Positions 32,578 through 45,089 of a DNA stretch of 64,000 nt are shown here, piece by piece. The DNA is from Rheum nobile (Eukaryota > Streptophyta > Magnoliopsida > Caryophyllales > Polygonaceae). Each line of letters opens with the position of its first letter. The first letter of the stretch is position 1. The translations under genes and the position numbers were made by a program. The stretch lies in contig WOAB01000056.1 of the NCBI GenBank assembly GCA_027886185.1, positions 868,001 to 932,000 on the forward strand, given 5' to 3'. The notes under the pieces were generated by a model. That model did no database searches. It saw nothing but the letters and a program-made list of their open reading frames with translations, and was not told the origin of the DNA.

Positions 32578-35178
32578 ATGATCACCGGGAGAACTACGAG
32601 GAGTTCAGCGGTGGAGGACGCCCGAAGGGCTGAGATGGATCAAGCCCTAGAGCGTCAGCGTCTGGAATTTGAAGTGATCTTGGCGGATAAGGAGACGCAG
32701 GTTCGTGTGGCCAGGGGAGAGGTGGCCGAGGCTTGACGGCTACTCGACAAGGCAAGGGACAAGCGTCCAACGGAAGAGCGTGAAACTAATGGTTGTATGG
32801 GACGTCTGCGAAGTGTGATTGAGGCCAACACGACTCGCGAGCGGACCAACCCCAGGGTTGTGAGTGGCGGGCGTTCCGATCCTGTTGCTAGGGCTGTGAG
32901 TTTCGAGCAAGACCGTCACCGAGGGAGAAGCCTGGACGGAAGCATGCTGAGGACGGTTTCGTCTTCATCTCGGCATGAGCCGCTCTAGAGTGGGAGGAGA
33001 GGTGAACCGCGCGAGGCTGGGGCAGATCAGAACCACCGTGCGCGTACCCGGCGTTCTCGGTCCCCTCCTATGTGCATGCATTGGGAAAGGGAAGGAAGCG
33101 TCGAGTCTGGACGAATTTGAGGCCGAGACAGCGAGAGGTTCCGGGACGCGGAAAAGCGTTTGATGCGCTTGCTTGACAATCAGGGAGAATCTTTGATCAA
33201 CGCTCAAGAGCAAGCAGAGAAGAAGCTTGCTCGAATGACTTCTACACCGTTCGTGAAGCAAATCAGGGACCAACATCCCCCAGCTAAGTTTTCTACCCCT
33301 TCCTTTGAACTATATGATGGGAAGTCGGATCCCGTTAGTCACATAGCTATGTTTTCTCACAAGATGGCTTTGTGGATTGCGAATGATGCCCTAATGTGTA
33401 AAATGTTCCCTGCAAGCTTAGGTAAAATCGCAGCAAAGTGGTTCCACACCCTGAAATCTGATTCAATTTACTCGTGGGACTAGTTGGCCAAGAAGTTCGT
33501 GTCTCATTTTATTGCTAACAACCGGGAGGCCCCGTCAGTTGATTCTTTGTATGCTTTAAAGATGCGTCGAGATGAAGGACTGAGACAATTTGCCGCAAGG
33601 TTTATGGAGTGTTATTCATACATCGATGATTGTGATGAGAGATCAGCCGTGGGTGCTTTTAGGCTCGCTCTAGCCCATGAAAATAAGCTTAGGGAAAGCC
33701 TGACATTAAGACAACCTGCAAGCATGACCGAGCTGCACGAGCGTCTAAGGCAGTATATGAAGATTAAGGACGATACTAAGATGTCTCGCTCTCCCACCAG
33801 AAAGCAAGGGGGGGGGGGTGATGCCCAGGAATCCAGGGTCCGACCTCCACACGGACGGGACAGGGGGCTTCTCCCACTGCCCGTTGCCCAGTCTGTCCAT
33901 ACTGCATTTAAAATCCCCATGTACGAGATTCTAAGACAGATAAAGGACAAGCCTTTCTTCAGGTGGCCCGCTCCCATGAGAGATGGGCTGGAGCGAGATC
34001 AATCCAAGTTCTGTTTCTATCATAAAGACAAGGGACATGCAACTATTGAATGCAAAGCCTTTAGACGGTTCCTTGATCAAATGGTTGAGAAGGGAGAATT
34101 GAAGGAATTCCTAGACGGTAAGGGTGCACCGAAGGGTACCCAGGGTGGAAGGATAGTTCATGAAAAGCTAGCAGACAAGGCACCGGGGCCACCAAGGCAG
34201 GTTATTCACATGATTGAGGCATCGGCCAGGCAAACTCAGTCGTCCAGACATGAGTTCAGGAAGAATTGTCATCGAATGGAAGTGTTAAAAACGGAGATTC
34301 AGGATAGCAAGAGGCCTCGTTCGGAGGAGGTTATAAGGTTGTCGTTCTCTCATGAGGATTTGGAGGGCGTCCAACTCCCACCTAATGATCTGCTGGTTTT
34401 GACCATTGAGCTAGCATCGTTCGACGTACGTCGAGTTCTGGTTGATTCAGGTAGCTCGGTGGATATCATGTACTACGAGATGTTCAAGAAGCTTGGGAAA
34501 AGTCAGGAGGATTTGGTTCCTATGTCTACGCAGTTGACAGGTTTAGGGTCGTTCCCTGTATGGCCCATGGGCATGCTCAGGGAGACCGTCACGCTAGGAG
34601 GAAAGTCTGTCACTATTGAGTTCTTGGTGGTGAATGTTCCATGCACCTACAACGCTATCCTGGGGCGACCTTGGTTGCACGCTATGCAGGCGATCCATTC
34701 AACATTTCATCAGACAATCATCTTCCCGCTGCAAGGAAGGGTGGTACGAGTCAGAGGCGATCAAAGGGCCGCCCGGTATTGCCTTGGGGTGGAGGGTTCG
34801 GTCTCCTCGGTACACACCATTCGGGCTGATCCGCAAGTCCTTGACGACATTGGCCAGAATACATCGGAAAAGTCAATCGAAGCCTTGCGAAAGATTGTTG
34901 TAAGTACCTCTGAACCCGAAAAATCCTTTCTCGTTGAAGCTAACGTTTCAGGAGATGAATTAGAATCCTTAGCGGGGCTCTTAAGAAGGAACATAAAGGT
35001 GTTTGCGTGGAGCCCATATGAGATGCCGAGCTTGGACCCTACAGTTGCCTGTCATAAGCTTAGCGTTCGTCCAGACGCAAAGCCTGTGGTTCAGAAGGCG
35101 AGACGATCCTCAGTTCAGCACTCAGACGCAGTCATCGCCGAGTTGGATAAGTTGGTTAATGCTGGGGCAGTAAGGTAG
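32578..35178 (+). pseudogene. gag: Tat-element gag and protease, with in-frame stops
   Basis: The frame from the ATG at 32,578 to the integrase end at 38,109 has no net shift. In-frame stops lie at 32,734 (TGA), 32,986 (TAG), 33,118 (TGA), 33,481 (TAG) and 35,176 (TAG). The gag core (FELYDGKSDPVSHI, KWFHTL, QFAARFMECY) lies at about 33,290-33,780. A zinc-knuckle-like CFYHKDKGHATIEC follows near 34,010, then an aspartic protease with VDSGSSVDIMY near 34,440. The protein is not made as such, but only point changes have broken it. Confidence 0.9.
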
Positions 35179-36798
35179 GTTCAGTACCCTACTTGGCTTG
35201 CCAATATTGTGGTTGTTAAGAAGAAGAACGGTGATTGGAGAGTTTGTGTGGACTTCACTGACTTGAACAAGGCATGTTCCAAAGACTTATATCCACTCCC
35301 CAAGATCGATCAATTGGTGGATACGACAGCTGGGCATTCGAGAATGAGTTTCCTGGATGCTTATAAGGGATACCATCAAATCCCTCTGCTAGAGGAAGAT
35401 CAAGAGAAGACAACGTTTATCACGCCTCGGGGCATCTTCTGCTATAAAGTCATGCCATTCGGACTAAAGAATGCAGGGGCCATTTTTCAGAGGGCTATTG
35501 TTTCTTTATTCGCTGACTTGATTGGAACCAGGGTAGAGGTCTATATCGATGATATGGTGGTCAAAAGCAGACAGAAAGAAGACCACTTGGATGATCTGCA
35601 ACAAGTATTCGACATCATGAAAAAATACAGCTTGCGTCTCAATGCTTCTAAGTGTGTGTTTGGCGTCAGTTCTGGCAAGTTCTTGGGACATCTGGTGACC
35701 CGTCGGGGAATTGAAGCAAGTCCAGATCAGATTAAAGCGATCCAGGCAATCCGCAGTCCGACCTGTGTTAAGGAAGTTCAAAAATTGGCAGGTATGACAA
35801 CTGCCTTAAATCGCTTTATTAGTAAATCCTCAGACAGGTGCGGGGACTTCTTCCGGTTAATGAGGGGAGAAAGGATTTTTCAGTGGGATGAGGAATGTGA
35901 GAAATCACTATTAGAATTAAAGGCATACCTTCAAAAGCCTCCAATTTTAAAGGTTCCTGAGCCTGGTGAAGAATTGTCATTGTATTTATCAGTGTCGGAT
36001 AGGGCAGTCAGCGCGGTCTTAATTAGGGAGGTTGGAGGAGCTCAGCACCCGGTCTATTATGTCAGCAAGACGCTCCTTGACGCAGAGTCCAGGTACACAC
36101 CAATGGAGAAGTTACTTTTAGCTTTAGTAGTGGCATCGAGAAAACTCAATCATTATTTCCAAGTGCATGCTATTGCTGTTGTGACCGCTTTCCCTCTCAG
36201 AGCTTTGATGGCAAGTTCAGATTTGTCTGGGAGAGTGGCAAAGTGGGCTGTGGAGTTGGGGCAGTATGAGCTACGATATGTCCCAAGAGTAGCGATCAAG
36301 GGCCAAGTGCTTGCAGACTTCGTAGCGGAATTTGTTGGAGAGACTCCTGAGGAGATTAGTCCAGTTTGGAGTTTGCAGGTGAATCTTCAGCATACTTGGG
36401 AGCTCCAAGTCGATGGGGCATCAAACAGAAGAGGTGCAGGGGCTGGATTGGTGTTGAAATCCCCAACGGGGGAGACAATTCGCACGGCTGTAAAGTTGAG
36501 ATTTCCAGCAACCAATAATGAAGCAAAGTATGAGGCTTTGATCTTGGGATTGACGGCAACCAGAAACAAGGGAGCAAATGAACTGGTAATTTATTCAGAC
36601 TCGCAACTCATAGTCAATCAGGTTATGGGGGAGTATGAAGCGAAGTCATCATGTATGCTGGCTTATCTGGAGAGGGCTCGCAGTTTGTTAGCAGAGTTTC
36701 AAGAGTTTAGAATGCACCAGATTCCGCGGGAACAAAATGAGGTGGCAGACGCGCTGGCCACTTTGGCGTCATCCAGCTCAGGCAGTCAGAGCTCCTGA
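35179..36798 (+). pseudogene. pol: Tat-element reverse transcriptase, RNase H and archaeal-type RNase H
   Basis: The reverse transcriptase shows VCVDFTDLNKAC, MPFGLKNAGAIFQR and the catalytic YIDD at 35,542-35,553. RNase H follows (YVSKTLLDAE, MEKLLLALV). The second RNase H begins near 36,400 with QVDGASN (catalytic D about 36,412), NNEAKYEALI, and SDSQLIVNQV, and ends EVADALATLA. A TGA at 36,796 separates it from the linker. Same frame as gag. Confidence 0.92.
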
Positions 36799-38109
36799 AT
36801 TACGATCAGCATCCTCGAGTCACCCAGCATTGAGAGCGAAGAAGTCCTTTGGATCGACACTGAACCAAGTTGGATGGACCCCGTCTTTGATTACTTGCAA
36901 CATGGTAAGTTGCATGAGGATAAAAAAGAAGCACGACAAGTCAGACTCAAATCGGCGCTGTTCTAGATCTCACCAAGTGGGTTTCTATACCGAAAATCCT
37001 TCTCAGGACCCTATCTCAAGTGTGTACCGCCTTCTAAGGTGGAAAATTTTCTATACGAAATTCATGAAGGGGTATGCGGTTTCCATTCTGCTGCTAGGAG
37101 CCTGGCAATGAGAGCGAGAGCACAGGGGTATTGGTGGCCGTATATACAGAAGGATGCTGAATGCTATGTTAGAAAATGCGAGAAGTGTCAAAGGTTTGCT
37201 AAGATGATACATCAACCCGCCACTGATTTGAATCCGTTGACGAGTCCTTGGCCATTTGCACAATGGGGCCTTGATTTAGTAGGTCCCTTCCCAAAGGCTC
37301 CAGGAAATAAGCGTTATATTGTCACAGCCACATACTATTTTACAAAGTGGGTAGAGGCCAAGCCTCTATCAGGGATCCGAGACACTGACATACAGAAGTT
37401 CATTTGGGAGTTTATTATCACCCGCTTTGGCATCCCCTATGCTTTGATTTTCGACAACGGGACTCAATTTAACAGCGCTGCGTTTAAGTCTTTCTGTGCA
37501 GGTTACGACATTAAAAACTTTTACTCATCTGTAGCTTACCCGCATGTAAATGGACAAGCAGAGGCAACTAACAAGGTCATCCTTGATGGCCTTAAGAAGA
37601 GGTTGGACAGCGCCAAGGGGCGATGGATGGAGGAATTGCCAGCCGTCCTATGGGCATACCGAACGACCCCTCGGCGGTCAACTGGGGAGACACCCTTTGC
37701 TCTCACTTATGGCTCAGAAGCAGTAATTCCTTTGGAGCTTGGCCTTCCCACGATCAGGACCGAAGCATTCGAGCAGGGAGGGAATGACAAGGCTCTCAAG
37801 GTCAATCTCGACCTCTTACAAGAGAAAATGGAGGCGTCGACGATTCGCCTAGCAGCTTACCAACGCGAAATGATGCGTGCCCACGAGAAGGGTCTCAAGC
37901 CACAAAGTTTTGAAGTAGGCGACTTTGTCTTGCGTAAGGTTCTGGCTAATACGAAGGATCCGACCGACGGCAAACTCGGACCAAACTGGGAAGGTCCGTA
38001 CCGTGTCACAGCTTCTTCCGGTAAGGGGGCATACAAGCTTGATGATATGTCAGGGAAAGAGGTGCCGCGCACTTGGAGCATTTCAAACTTGAGGAGGTTC
38101 TACATTTGA
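36799..38109 (+). pseudogene. pol: Tat-element integrase
   Basis: After a TAG at 36,964, the integrase is open from about 36,967 to 38,109. The H2C2 zinc region (HEGVCGFH, CEKCQRF) precedes a core with all three catalytic residues: D at 37,273 (LDLVGPFP), D at 37,453 (FDNGTQF) and E at 37,561 (GQAEATNK), with the D-35-E spacing. The C-terminus ends in the GPY-type fold (WEGPYRV) and no chromodomain. Confidence 0.92.
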
Positions 38110-38319
38110 TCCCTTTCTTTTTCTAAGTTGTAGTGCATGTAGTTGAACTGGAGGTACTCTTCTTCCTCTTTGCGCAGTTTTCTCCCACGTGGTTTTCCCA
38201 CGAAGAGGTTTTAACGAGGACCTCTCCGGATGTTTTTTTCCTTTATGTTGTTCATGGTTGACATTTAGCAATACCCAGATTGCAGTTTCGTCTTATGTTG
38301 TTGAGTAATGGCAGAAAGA

Positions 38320-38757
38320 GGTCCCCTTTAAACCGACACCACGTTGTCGTACTAAACCGACACCACGTTGTCGTACTAAACCGACACCACGTTGTCATAC
38401 TAAGCCGAATCCACGAAGTCGCACCTAAACCAACACCATGTTGTCGTACTAAGCCGACTCCACGAAGTCGCACCTAAACCAACACCACGTTGTCGTACTA
38501 AATCGACACCACGTTGTCGTACTAAACCGATACCACACTGTTGTACTGAGCCAACTCCACGAAATCGCACCTAAACCGACACCACGTTGTCGTACTAAGC
38601 CGACACTACATTGTCGCACCAATGCCGACTCCACGAAGTCGAATCTAAACTGACACCACGTTGTCATACTAAGCCGACACCACGTTGTCGCACCAAGGCC
38701 GACTTCACGAAGTCAAATCTAAACCGAAACCACATCATCATACTAAGTCTAACATCT
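38320..38757. repeat. Tandem repeats between integrase and 3' LTR
   Basis: About 18 units of 22-25 bp alternate between aaaccgacaccacgttgtcg and gccgactccacgaagtcgcac, each an imperfect palindrome. 3' untranslated tandem repeats are known in Tat-lineage elements and can seed satellites. Confidence 0.85.
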
Positions 38758-38789
38758 CAAAAGGCATGAAATCAGCTGGAAAACGACTT

Positions 38790-38915
38790 CTGGATAACCG
38801 CACGGTTTGTCGCAAGCTGTATGGGTCTCATCCTTGACCATGCCAGACAGACGGTGATGTGCCCAGCAAAAACAAATACCGTACGGTTTTTGACAAACCA
38901 TGCGGGCCCTATCCC
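38790..38915. repeat. Inverted cacggtttg motifs near the purine tract
   Basis: ccgcacggtttgtcgcaagc and ccgtacggtttttgacaaac are degenerate forms of the palindrome found at 23,900-24,100 in the non-autonomous element, in the matching 3' position. Confidence 0.6.
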
Positions 38916-39020
38916 AAACTGTACCATATCACGATTCGGTATTCTTGATAATCTGGTACGACTTAACAGTTTTTCGGACTCTCGATCCTCGATCAAGCCT
39001 CGAAAGTCCGAGGGGCAAAT

Positions 39021-39312
39021 TGATGGATAAAATATTTCATACCCATGGTTTTGTCCCATGGTTTTGCTAGCCCATAGTTTCATACCCATGGTTTTGGTAG
39101 CCCATTGTTTTTGGCCCATGGTTTGCCAACCTAATACACTATATATATTGTCCTCCATGAAGCAAGCCTCAAAGGCACATTAACATATTTAAATTTAAGT
39201 GAAATAATAAAATAAGGGGAGATTAGAAGGCGAAAGATCGGATTCTCATTTTTCAAGGTGATTATTCTTCAAGTCGAGATCATTAATTGTAGTACGAAAA
39301 ATCTCTACTACA
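39021..39312 (+). repeat. 3' LTR of the Tat element
   Basis: 292 bp, collinear with 32,239-32,543 apart from one short deletion and scattered changes. Confidence 0.88.
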
Positions 39313-39317
39313 AAAAG

Positions 39318-39870
39318 GTAAAATTTAGACAGGAAAACCACACGAAGTTGGTTTCTCAGTCTATAGCATCATTTCGGATGAGATTTACAAGATCTTGATT
39401 AGCTTGAAAGTCTTTCAGGGGATGCCGTTGGCTCATCTTTGCAATAAAATCAACAATAACGTTGGACTCTCGGAAGACATGGTAGATCTACACTGTAGAA
39501 AAAAAATTGTAGACAACAAAGAATATCAGAAATCAAGATTTCAATATCTCAAGTACAGTGCCAAATCTTTTTCAGAACATTTACAATAGTGGGATTATCA
39601 CATTCTAGTTCTATTTTGGTTATTCCTTGTTCATATGCTTTAAACAAGGCATTTCTTACTACAAGGGTTTCTGTTCTTAGTGGAGTTGAAATTCCACATT
39701 TATCTCCAATCATATATATAGGTTCGCCACATTTGTTCCTAAAAATATAGCCGAAACTAGAGTCACCATTAGTCAAAGTTGATCCATCAGTATTAATTTT
39801 TATAAAGTCTTCATGTGGTTTTTTCCATTTCGTTTTTGGTATTCTACCATTACATGGATCGTTAAATAGG
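39318..39870 (-). mobile_element. LINE fragment A1 (RNase H end)
   Basis: Minus-strand codons give KINTDGST, SSFGYIFRN and TETLVVRNALFKAYE with IELECDN, the RNase H domain that ends plant L1 LINEs. It matches the 3' part of LINE B at 47,102-47,640 closely. It is 5'-truncated near 39,870; its poly(A) end lies on the far side of the Tat element. Confidence 0.78.
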
Positions 39871-39943
39871 ACCCACCTTAAATAGAAAGAAACTTACCAA
39901 AATGCATCTATTTTTTTGATACAAGGCAAACATTAGGACCCAC

Positions 39944-40813
39944 CTAAATAAATGGCTGCCCTAAATCATCTGAATGGATGATCTTTACAAATTGAGTCCC
40001 AAAAGACTGAAAATTAGAGTTCAATTGTAAGAACTCATATCTGTCATCGATAATTGTACTATGATGAGTGTCTGTGGGACACAGAAGTTGTTGGAATCTT
40101 TGGAGTGCATGCGACAGAATGAGGTGTGTGGCCAGGAAGTCAGCTGCTCGGTTTGCTTCTAGGAAGCAATGAAAAACTTGCGAAGAAGAAAAGGAAGACA
40201 ATAAAGCCAAAATATCCATAATAATGGGGTGAATTTCCCATAGAGTTTTCCATGTGCGTCGAATAGAATTAATGACGAGTAAATTATCACCTTCGATAAC
40301 TAACTGTGAGATATTATGCCTAACAACATACTGAATGCCGAAAAAAGCTGCTAGGGCTTCAGTGCGGAGTATAGAAGTTGACGGAATTTGCCGCCGATGG
40401 AAAAATAGGGTTTTTGCATTGTGATCTCGGAGAATATATGCAATGTGTGAAGTGTTGTCACGTTTTTTTAAACCATCGAAATTAAGTTTAATCCATGTCG
40501 GCGGTGGTTTCTTCCATATTTTGTTAGTAATTAGTTCACAATTTCTTCTGATGGTAACCGGTTTTGTGGAGTCATTGGATAATATCCATTCTCGAAACAG
40601 TAACCAGGCTTGTTCTGAAGGGTTACAATGTTGTGGTGTAGCGGATTGCCGAAAGATCATATTATTTCGGTAATTCCAGATACACCACCAAAGAAATAGC
40701 AAATGAATGGGGTTGACGTTGGACTGTCGGAAGTAATCAAAGTTGTATTGAAAATCTGACGTAAATTGTAAAGAGAATGATGTTTGAAGTTTTGATTCAA
40801 GGTTAGATATCAT
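39944..40813 (-). pseudogene. LINE A2 C-terminal RNase H region
   Basis: An open frame of 289 codons contains the RNase H residues in KLNFDGLK, LRTEALAAFFG and VIEGDNLLV, then a C-terminal tail. The zinc-binding region precedes it in a shifted frame at 40,810-41,106. Plant LINEs use this domain to remove the RNA template. Confidence 0.82.
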
Positions 40814-41314
40814 TTGTTGAGTAAAGGAGCAGATAAAAAATAAGTGGTTGGTTTCTTCATCCGTGTCTTGGCAAAGTTGACAAGTTGAGTAAACCGAGTG
40901 GTAATGACGGTTAAGCCGTTCCGTGGTAGGGAGGCCATCACGGATTGTCTTCCAAATAAATGTCTTAATTTTTGGGGGAATCTTGAGTTTCCAAATCCAA
41001 GCGTACGCTTGTGGTCAATGGTTAATAATGGCACACCGATTGAGCTGGTGAGCGGACAAAATGGTGAAGTTCCCGTCATTATTAAATCTCCAAATAAGTC
41101 GGTCATCCATGGGTACAGACGGGATGTGGATATTGGTTATTTTGTGAATGACATGTGGAGGTAGTAAAATTTGCAGAGAAGGGAGATCCCATTGTCGGGA
41201 TGGGGTAATGAAGTGAGATATTGTAATATCTGGTGCAATGTTGTTGTGAAAGAATGGAAAAAGATCACAATTAGGGATCCATGATTCCGACCAGAATTTA
41301 ATCGTATGTCCATT

Positions 41315-42380
41315 TCATAGCTCCCAAGCAAGTCCTTTTGTAAAGTCATTGCGGAGGTGAAGTAGTCGTGAAAACCGCCAGGACTGTTTAGCCTTCTTAC
41401 GGTAAGAGAAAATATTTGTAGATGTAAGATACTTTTCAGTAATGATTCGAATCCAGAGATTATTGGGTTCAATTAGTATTTTCCATAATAATTTTATCTG
41501 AAAGGATCTGTTCGTCTCTTCTATGGTGTGGAGTCCAAGTCCACCATCAGGTTTGGGTTGGCATATAGAATGCCAAGAATTAAGGGGGGCGGTAGTTGGC
41601 TTGGTACTTGTTCCAGAAGAAGTCTTTAATAATCTTATCCATATCATTACAAATAGAGGTTGGGAGCAAAAAACTTTGCATTAAATAATTAATTTTAGAG
41701 CAGAGATTTGATTGTATAAGGACAAGGCAGCCAGCCTGGGGTAACGAATTGGCTTTCCATTTGGATAATTGTTGTTTGAGGTTCCGTATGGAGTCGTCGA
41801 CGACTTCTTTTTTAACTCATCCTCTGACAATAAGAATGCCTAGATATTTTTCCATTGATTTAGTCACTGGTAAATTAAGTAAGGCTGCAAGAGATGAGGT
41901 TTGATGTGTAGTAATATTGGAGGATGTTTGTAAGGAACTTTTATGGAAATTGATAGATAGACCAAAGATACGGTTGAAGGTATTAAGGATATCTTGGATA
42001 TAATGCATGTTTTATTGCATGGCATTAGCAAAAATGAAGGTATCATCAGCGAATGTGAGGAACGGAATGCACGTGCCGTTACGAGTCAGTTGAATTCCAA
42101 TTTTCCGATTTGGTTGTTGAGCCGCATGGGATAATGTGCGTGATAAGTATTCCATATCGATGATGAAGATGAATTTAAGTTCCAGTTTAGTTTGTTATAA
42201 GCCTTTTCCATATCCAGTTTGAGAGTCATCCGACCTTTCTTACCTTTCTTTTTCGCATGGAAAGAATGAAAGATTTCATGAGCTACGAGGATGTTGTCAG
42301 TCCTTCCACAAAAGCACCTTGGAAGGAATTGATGAGTTTAGTTAAGACGAGTTTTAATCTATTAGCCATGATTTTGGTGA
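41315..42380 (-). pseudogene. LINE A2 reverse transcriptase pieces
   Basis: The catalytic FADD lies near 42,030. The thumb/connection region follows (PDGGLGLHTIEETNRSFQ at about 41,520 and LWKILIEPNNLWIRII). Stops and shifts separate the pieces. Confidence 0.78.
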
Positions 42381-42421
42381 TAATTTTATAAATAGTGTTG
42401 TAGAGGCTAATTTGTCGGTAA

Positions 42422-42828
42422 TAGGGCTGTTCAAAAATGGACCGGACCGGATCGGAAATGACCGGACCGGTGAAAATACGGTCCAGTCTCCGATCCAGAT
42501 AATTTCCTTAGTCCGGTCCGGTCCAAACCCGGAAAAAAACCGGTCTGGACCGGTGGACCGGATTTTTTTTATATATATATTTTTAATTTATATGTTTTTT
42601 GGGAGATTTATATGTATTTTTTTATAGCTATTTTTTTAATTTAATAAGTTAGGAGTATATATGTTTTTAGATATTTTTTTATAGATTTTAAATAAGAATT
42701 TAATTTTTTATTTATTTTTAAATAAAATCCGGTCTAACCGGTCCTGGATCGGACCGAATAGGTCCGGCACGGTCTCCGGTCCAAATTTCTGAAAAAATTC
42801 GGTCCATCGGACCGGATGAACACCCCTA
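42422..42828. mobile_element. hAT-like MITE, 407 bp, in LINE A2
   Basis: TIRs tagggctgttca / tgaacacccctа-type ends flanked by the exact 8-bp duplication gtcggtaa (42,414-42,421 and 42,829-42,836). Both arms are dense in ggaccgg/ccggtcc motifs. The LINE reading frame resumes after it. Confidence 0.85.
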
Positions 42829-43270
42829 GTCGGTAATGGTTGATAGTAATAGGGTTATCATTCTTCGGGATAAGAGTTATAAAGGAGTGTGCACATTCAA
42901 TTAACATCTGACCGGAGTGAAAAAAAAGCCTGAATTGCTGGAGTGAATGATTTGTTAATAATGGGCCAAAATTGTTGGTAAAACTCAGCTGGTAAACCAT
43001 CAAGTCCCGCCGTCCCGGTGTTTTATTGGATGGCAAATAAAAAACCACCTTTCTTATTTCGTCGTAAGTTGGCATGGCTAATAACTGAAGATTATCATGG
43101 TATGTGATAAGGGAGGGGATGATGTTGAGATCTTGATCAGATAGCGTATGAGCGGTGGATGGAGTGAATCGTTGATGTAGTTCAAATAAAATCTCTTGTT
43201 GAATTGAATGGTGATCCTGTATGAGGCATCCATCATTAGTTTGGAAAGTAGTAATTTTCTGTCGATGCAT
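42829..43270 (-). pseudogene. LINE A2 reverse transcriptase N-terminal piece
   Basis: Codons give MHRQKITTFQTNDG, ITYHDNLQLLAMPTYDEI and VVFYLPSNKTPGR, which precede the fingers region of LINE reverse transcriptases. The frame is cut by the MITE. Confidence 0.75.
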
Positions 43271-43870
43271 ACGGATTTTAGCTATGGATTGATAGTATTT
43301 TGTATTTTGATCTGCATTTTGGAGGTGAATTGATTTAGCTCTCTGTTTTCAAAAGTTATGTTGAAATTCTAAAAGTTTGTTATATTTGAGTAAATGGCGT
43401 TGATATTGGGTATGAGTGCGATCAGAATGATTAGACCTCAAAAGGACGTCTTGTAGTTCCTATAACTTATTAGTTGTTGCTTTAAGTTGTTCAAAATTGT
43501 TTTGGTGTTTTGTTTTAGCCCATGATTTAGAGTAACGTTTGAGAAGTTTTTGCTTCATATATAACTTGAACATATAGGATCCAGTGTTTTTATATTTCCA
43601 TACCTTTTGGACTAGCGGTTTATAAGTGGGATCAGAGAGCCAGACATTCTCAAAACGAAAAGGGTATTTGCGAAATGGTTGATAGTGGTTTAGAGTAATA
43701 ATGATGAGACAATGGTCAGAGACTCAAAGATAGTAAAAGGATAATGTTATACAACAGTGGAGGAATATATATCTGTAAAACTGGGGTGAATAAAGACTTG
43801 ATCTAACCTTTCATATATCGTATCATTGTTATATTTCCAAAATACATTTTTGTTTGTAACTTGTAAGTTG

Positions 43871-45081
43871 TAACTAATGGTTTCAAAGATATGTATTATG
43901 AATTTATGTAGAGCTCTTCTTTTTGTTACAAAAATCCATATTAAATATGTTTTTTAAAATCAAAAATATGTTTTTTTTATTCCTTAGTTAACAGACAATT
44001 TTGTGAAAATGGTTATTTATATATTACTTTATAGAATTTACCTGAGACAAAATTTAAACCCATGGCTACAATCATAAATATACGTATCAAATATGCCTAG
44101 TTTGCCTACCTACAAAATGAATTGATCAATACTGCTAAAAAACCTCAATTAAGATAAATTAAACAACCATGCGCAATTACGCATATATATATACAGACAA
44201 ATTGATATCTTTTTCTTAAACACTTGCAACCCCACATCATAACAAAAAAGAATGTGGCGTATGATGTGGATATGAATTTCGTTAGGAAATGAAATGATAT
44301 ATAATGTAATGTTTTCTAAAAAAATAATATAATGAATCAAACTTGAATGTAAAATAACACTATTTTGGATGTCTCTTATGTTCGCCTACTTTGTATGTCG
44401 ATCATTCTTCATTAAACTAGCTCGTCACCTACCCACTATATACGTGGGAATAAAAAAAGAAATAGTCGAATCAAGTTTGATTTCCTTGATTTGATTGGAC
44501 ATACTTTAATATTGACTATCAAATTTTCATCTGCTTGTTTTTATTGGAAGAATTTTGTTATCTATCGTCCTGAATAAAATATTAAAAATAGAAATATTTT
44601 ATGTGATGAGTTTACAATTTTTATTTTAGGATTTTAATTTTTAATAAATTTTTCAATAATAAAATATAGTGAGTTATTTATTAAGAAAATATATACTTAT
44701 AATAGTTAAAAAAAAACAATAATAAAGTTTACAATTTTTGATTAAATAAATTCATATATTTAACATTTTATTCATCGTTCCCGAAGCGACAAATAGCAGA
44801 ACCCTTATTAGAATAGTAACTATGATTTAAATCAATCGGTTAATTACTTTTTATTTCCCGTCCTATTCTTACCTTCAGTGATTTTTCTTAATTTTTTTCT
44901 TTTACCTCTAAGAGAAAAGGGAGAAGCTTTTCAAATTTTCCAACAAGAAGCATACAAAATATTGAATTTTGCTTTAATTAGAGTTAAAAGAACATGATTA
45001 AAGGAATTAAAGACCCTCAATAAAGAGCTTCATAAAGTACGCGAGACAGGATTTAATGAAACCAACCTAATTAAGGGCATC
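43871..45081. other. Non-coding AT-rich stretch
   Basis: No gene or repeat is supported here. Confidence 0.6.
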
Positions 45082-45089
45082 CTCCCATC

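Larger units (their letters stand above)
32239..39312 (+). mobile_element. Tat-lineage Ty3/gypsy retrotransposon, 7.07 kb, full length
   Basis: LTRs at 32,239-32,543 and 39,021-39,312, flanked by the 5-bp duplication aaaag (32,234-32,238 and 39,313-39,317). Primer site tttggcgccgtctgtggga at 32,545, polypurine tract cgaggggcaaat at 39,009-39,020. It encodes gag, protease, reverse transcriptase, RNase H, a second archaeal-type RNase H and integrase in one frame; the second RNase H is diagnostic of the Tat lineage. There is no chromodomain. The LTRs, about 300 bp, are short for the lineage. Confidence 0.9.
39905..43870 (-). mobile_element. LINE A2, 5'-truncated in the endonuclease
   Basis: An L1-type LINE on the minus strand with a T-run at about 39,909 as its tail. 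Readable parts, 5' to 3': endonuclease end (KYNNDTIYERLDQVF, about 43,800), reverse transcriptase with FADDTFIFAN at 42,022-42,060, zinc-binding region (CQLCQD near 40,870) and RNase H. Several stops and shifts break the reading frame, and a hAT MITE sits at 42,422-42,828. Confidence 0.82.

Noticed and set aside
38320..38757. CRISPR-like array
   Set aside because: Units are contiguous variants without unique spacers and lie in the 3' end of a plant retrotransposon.
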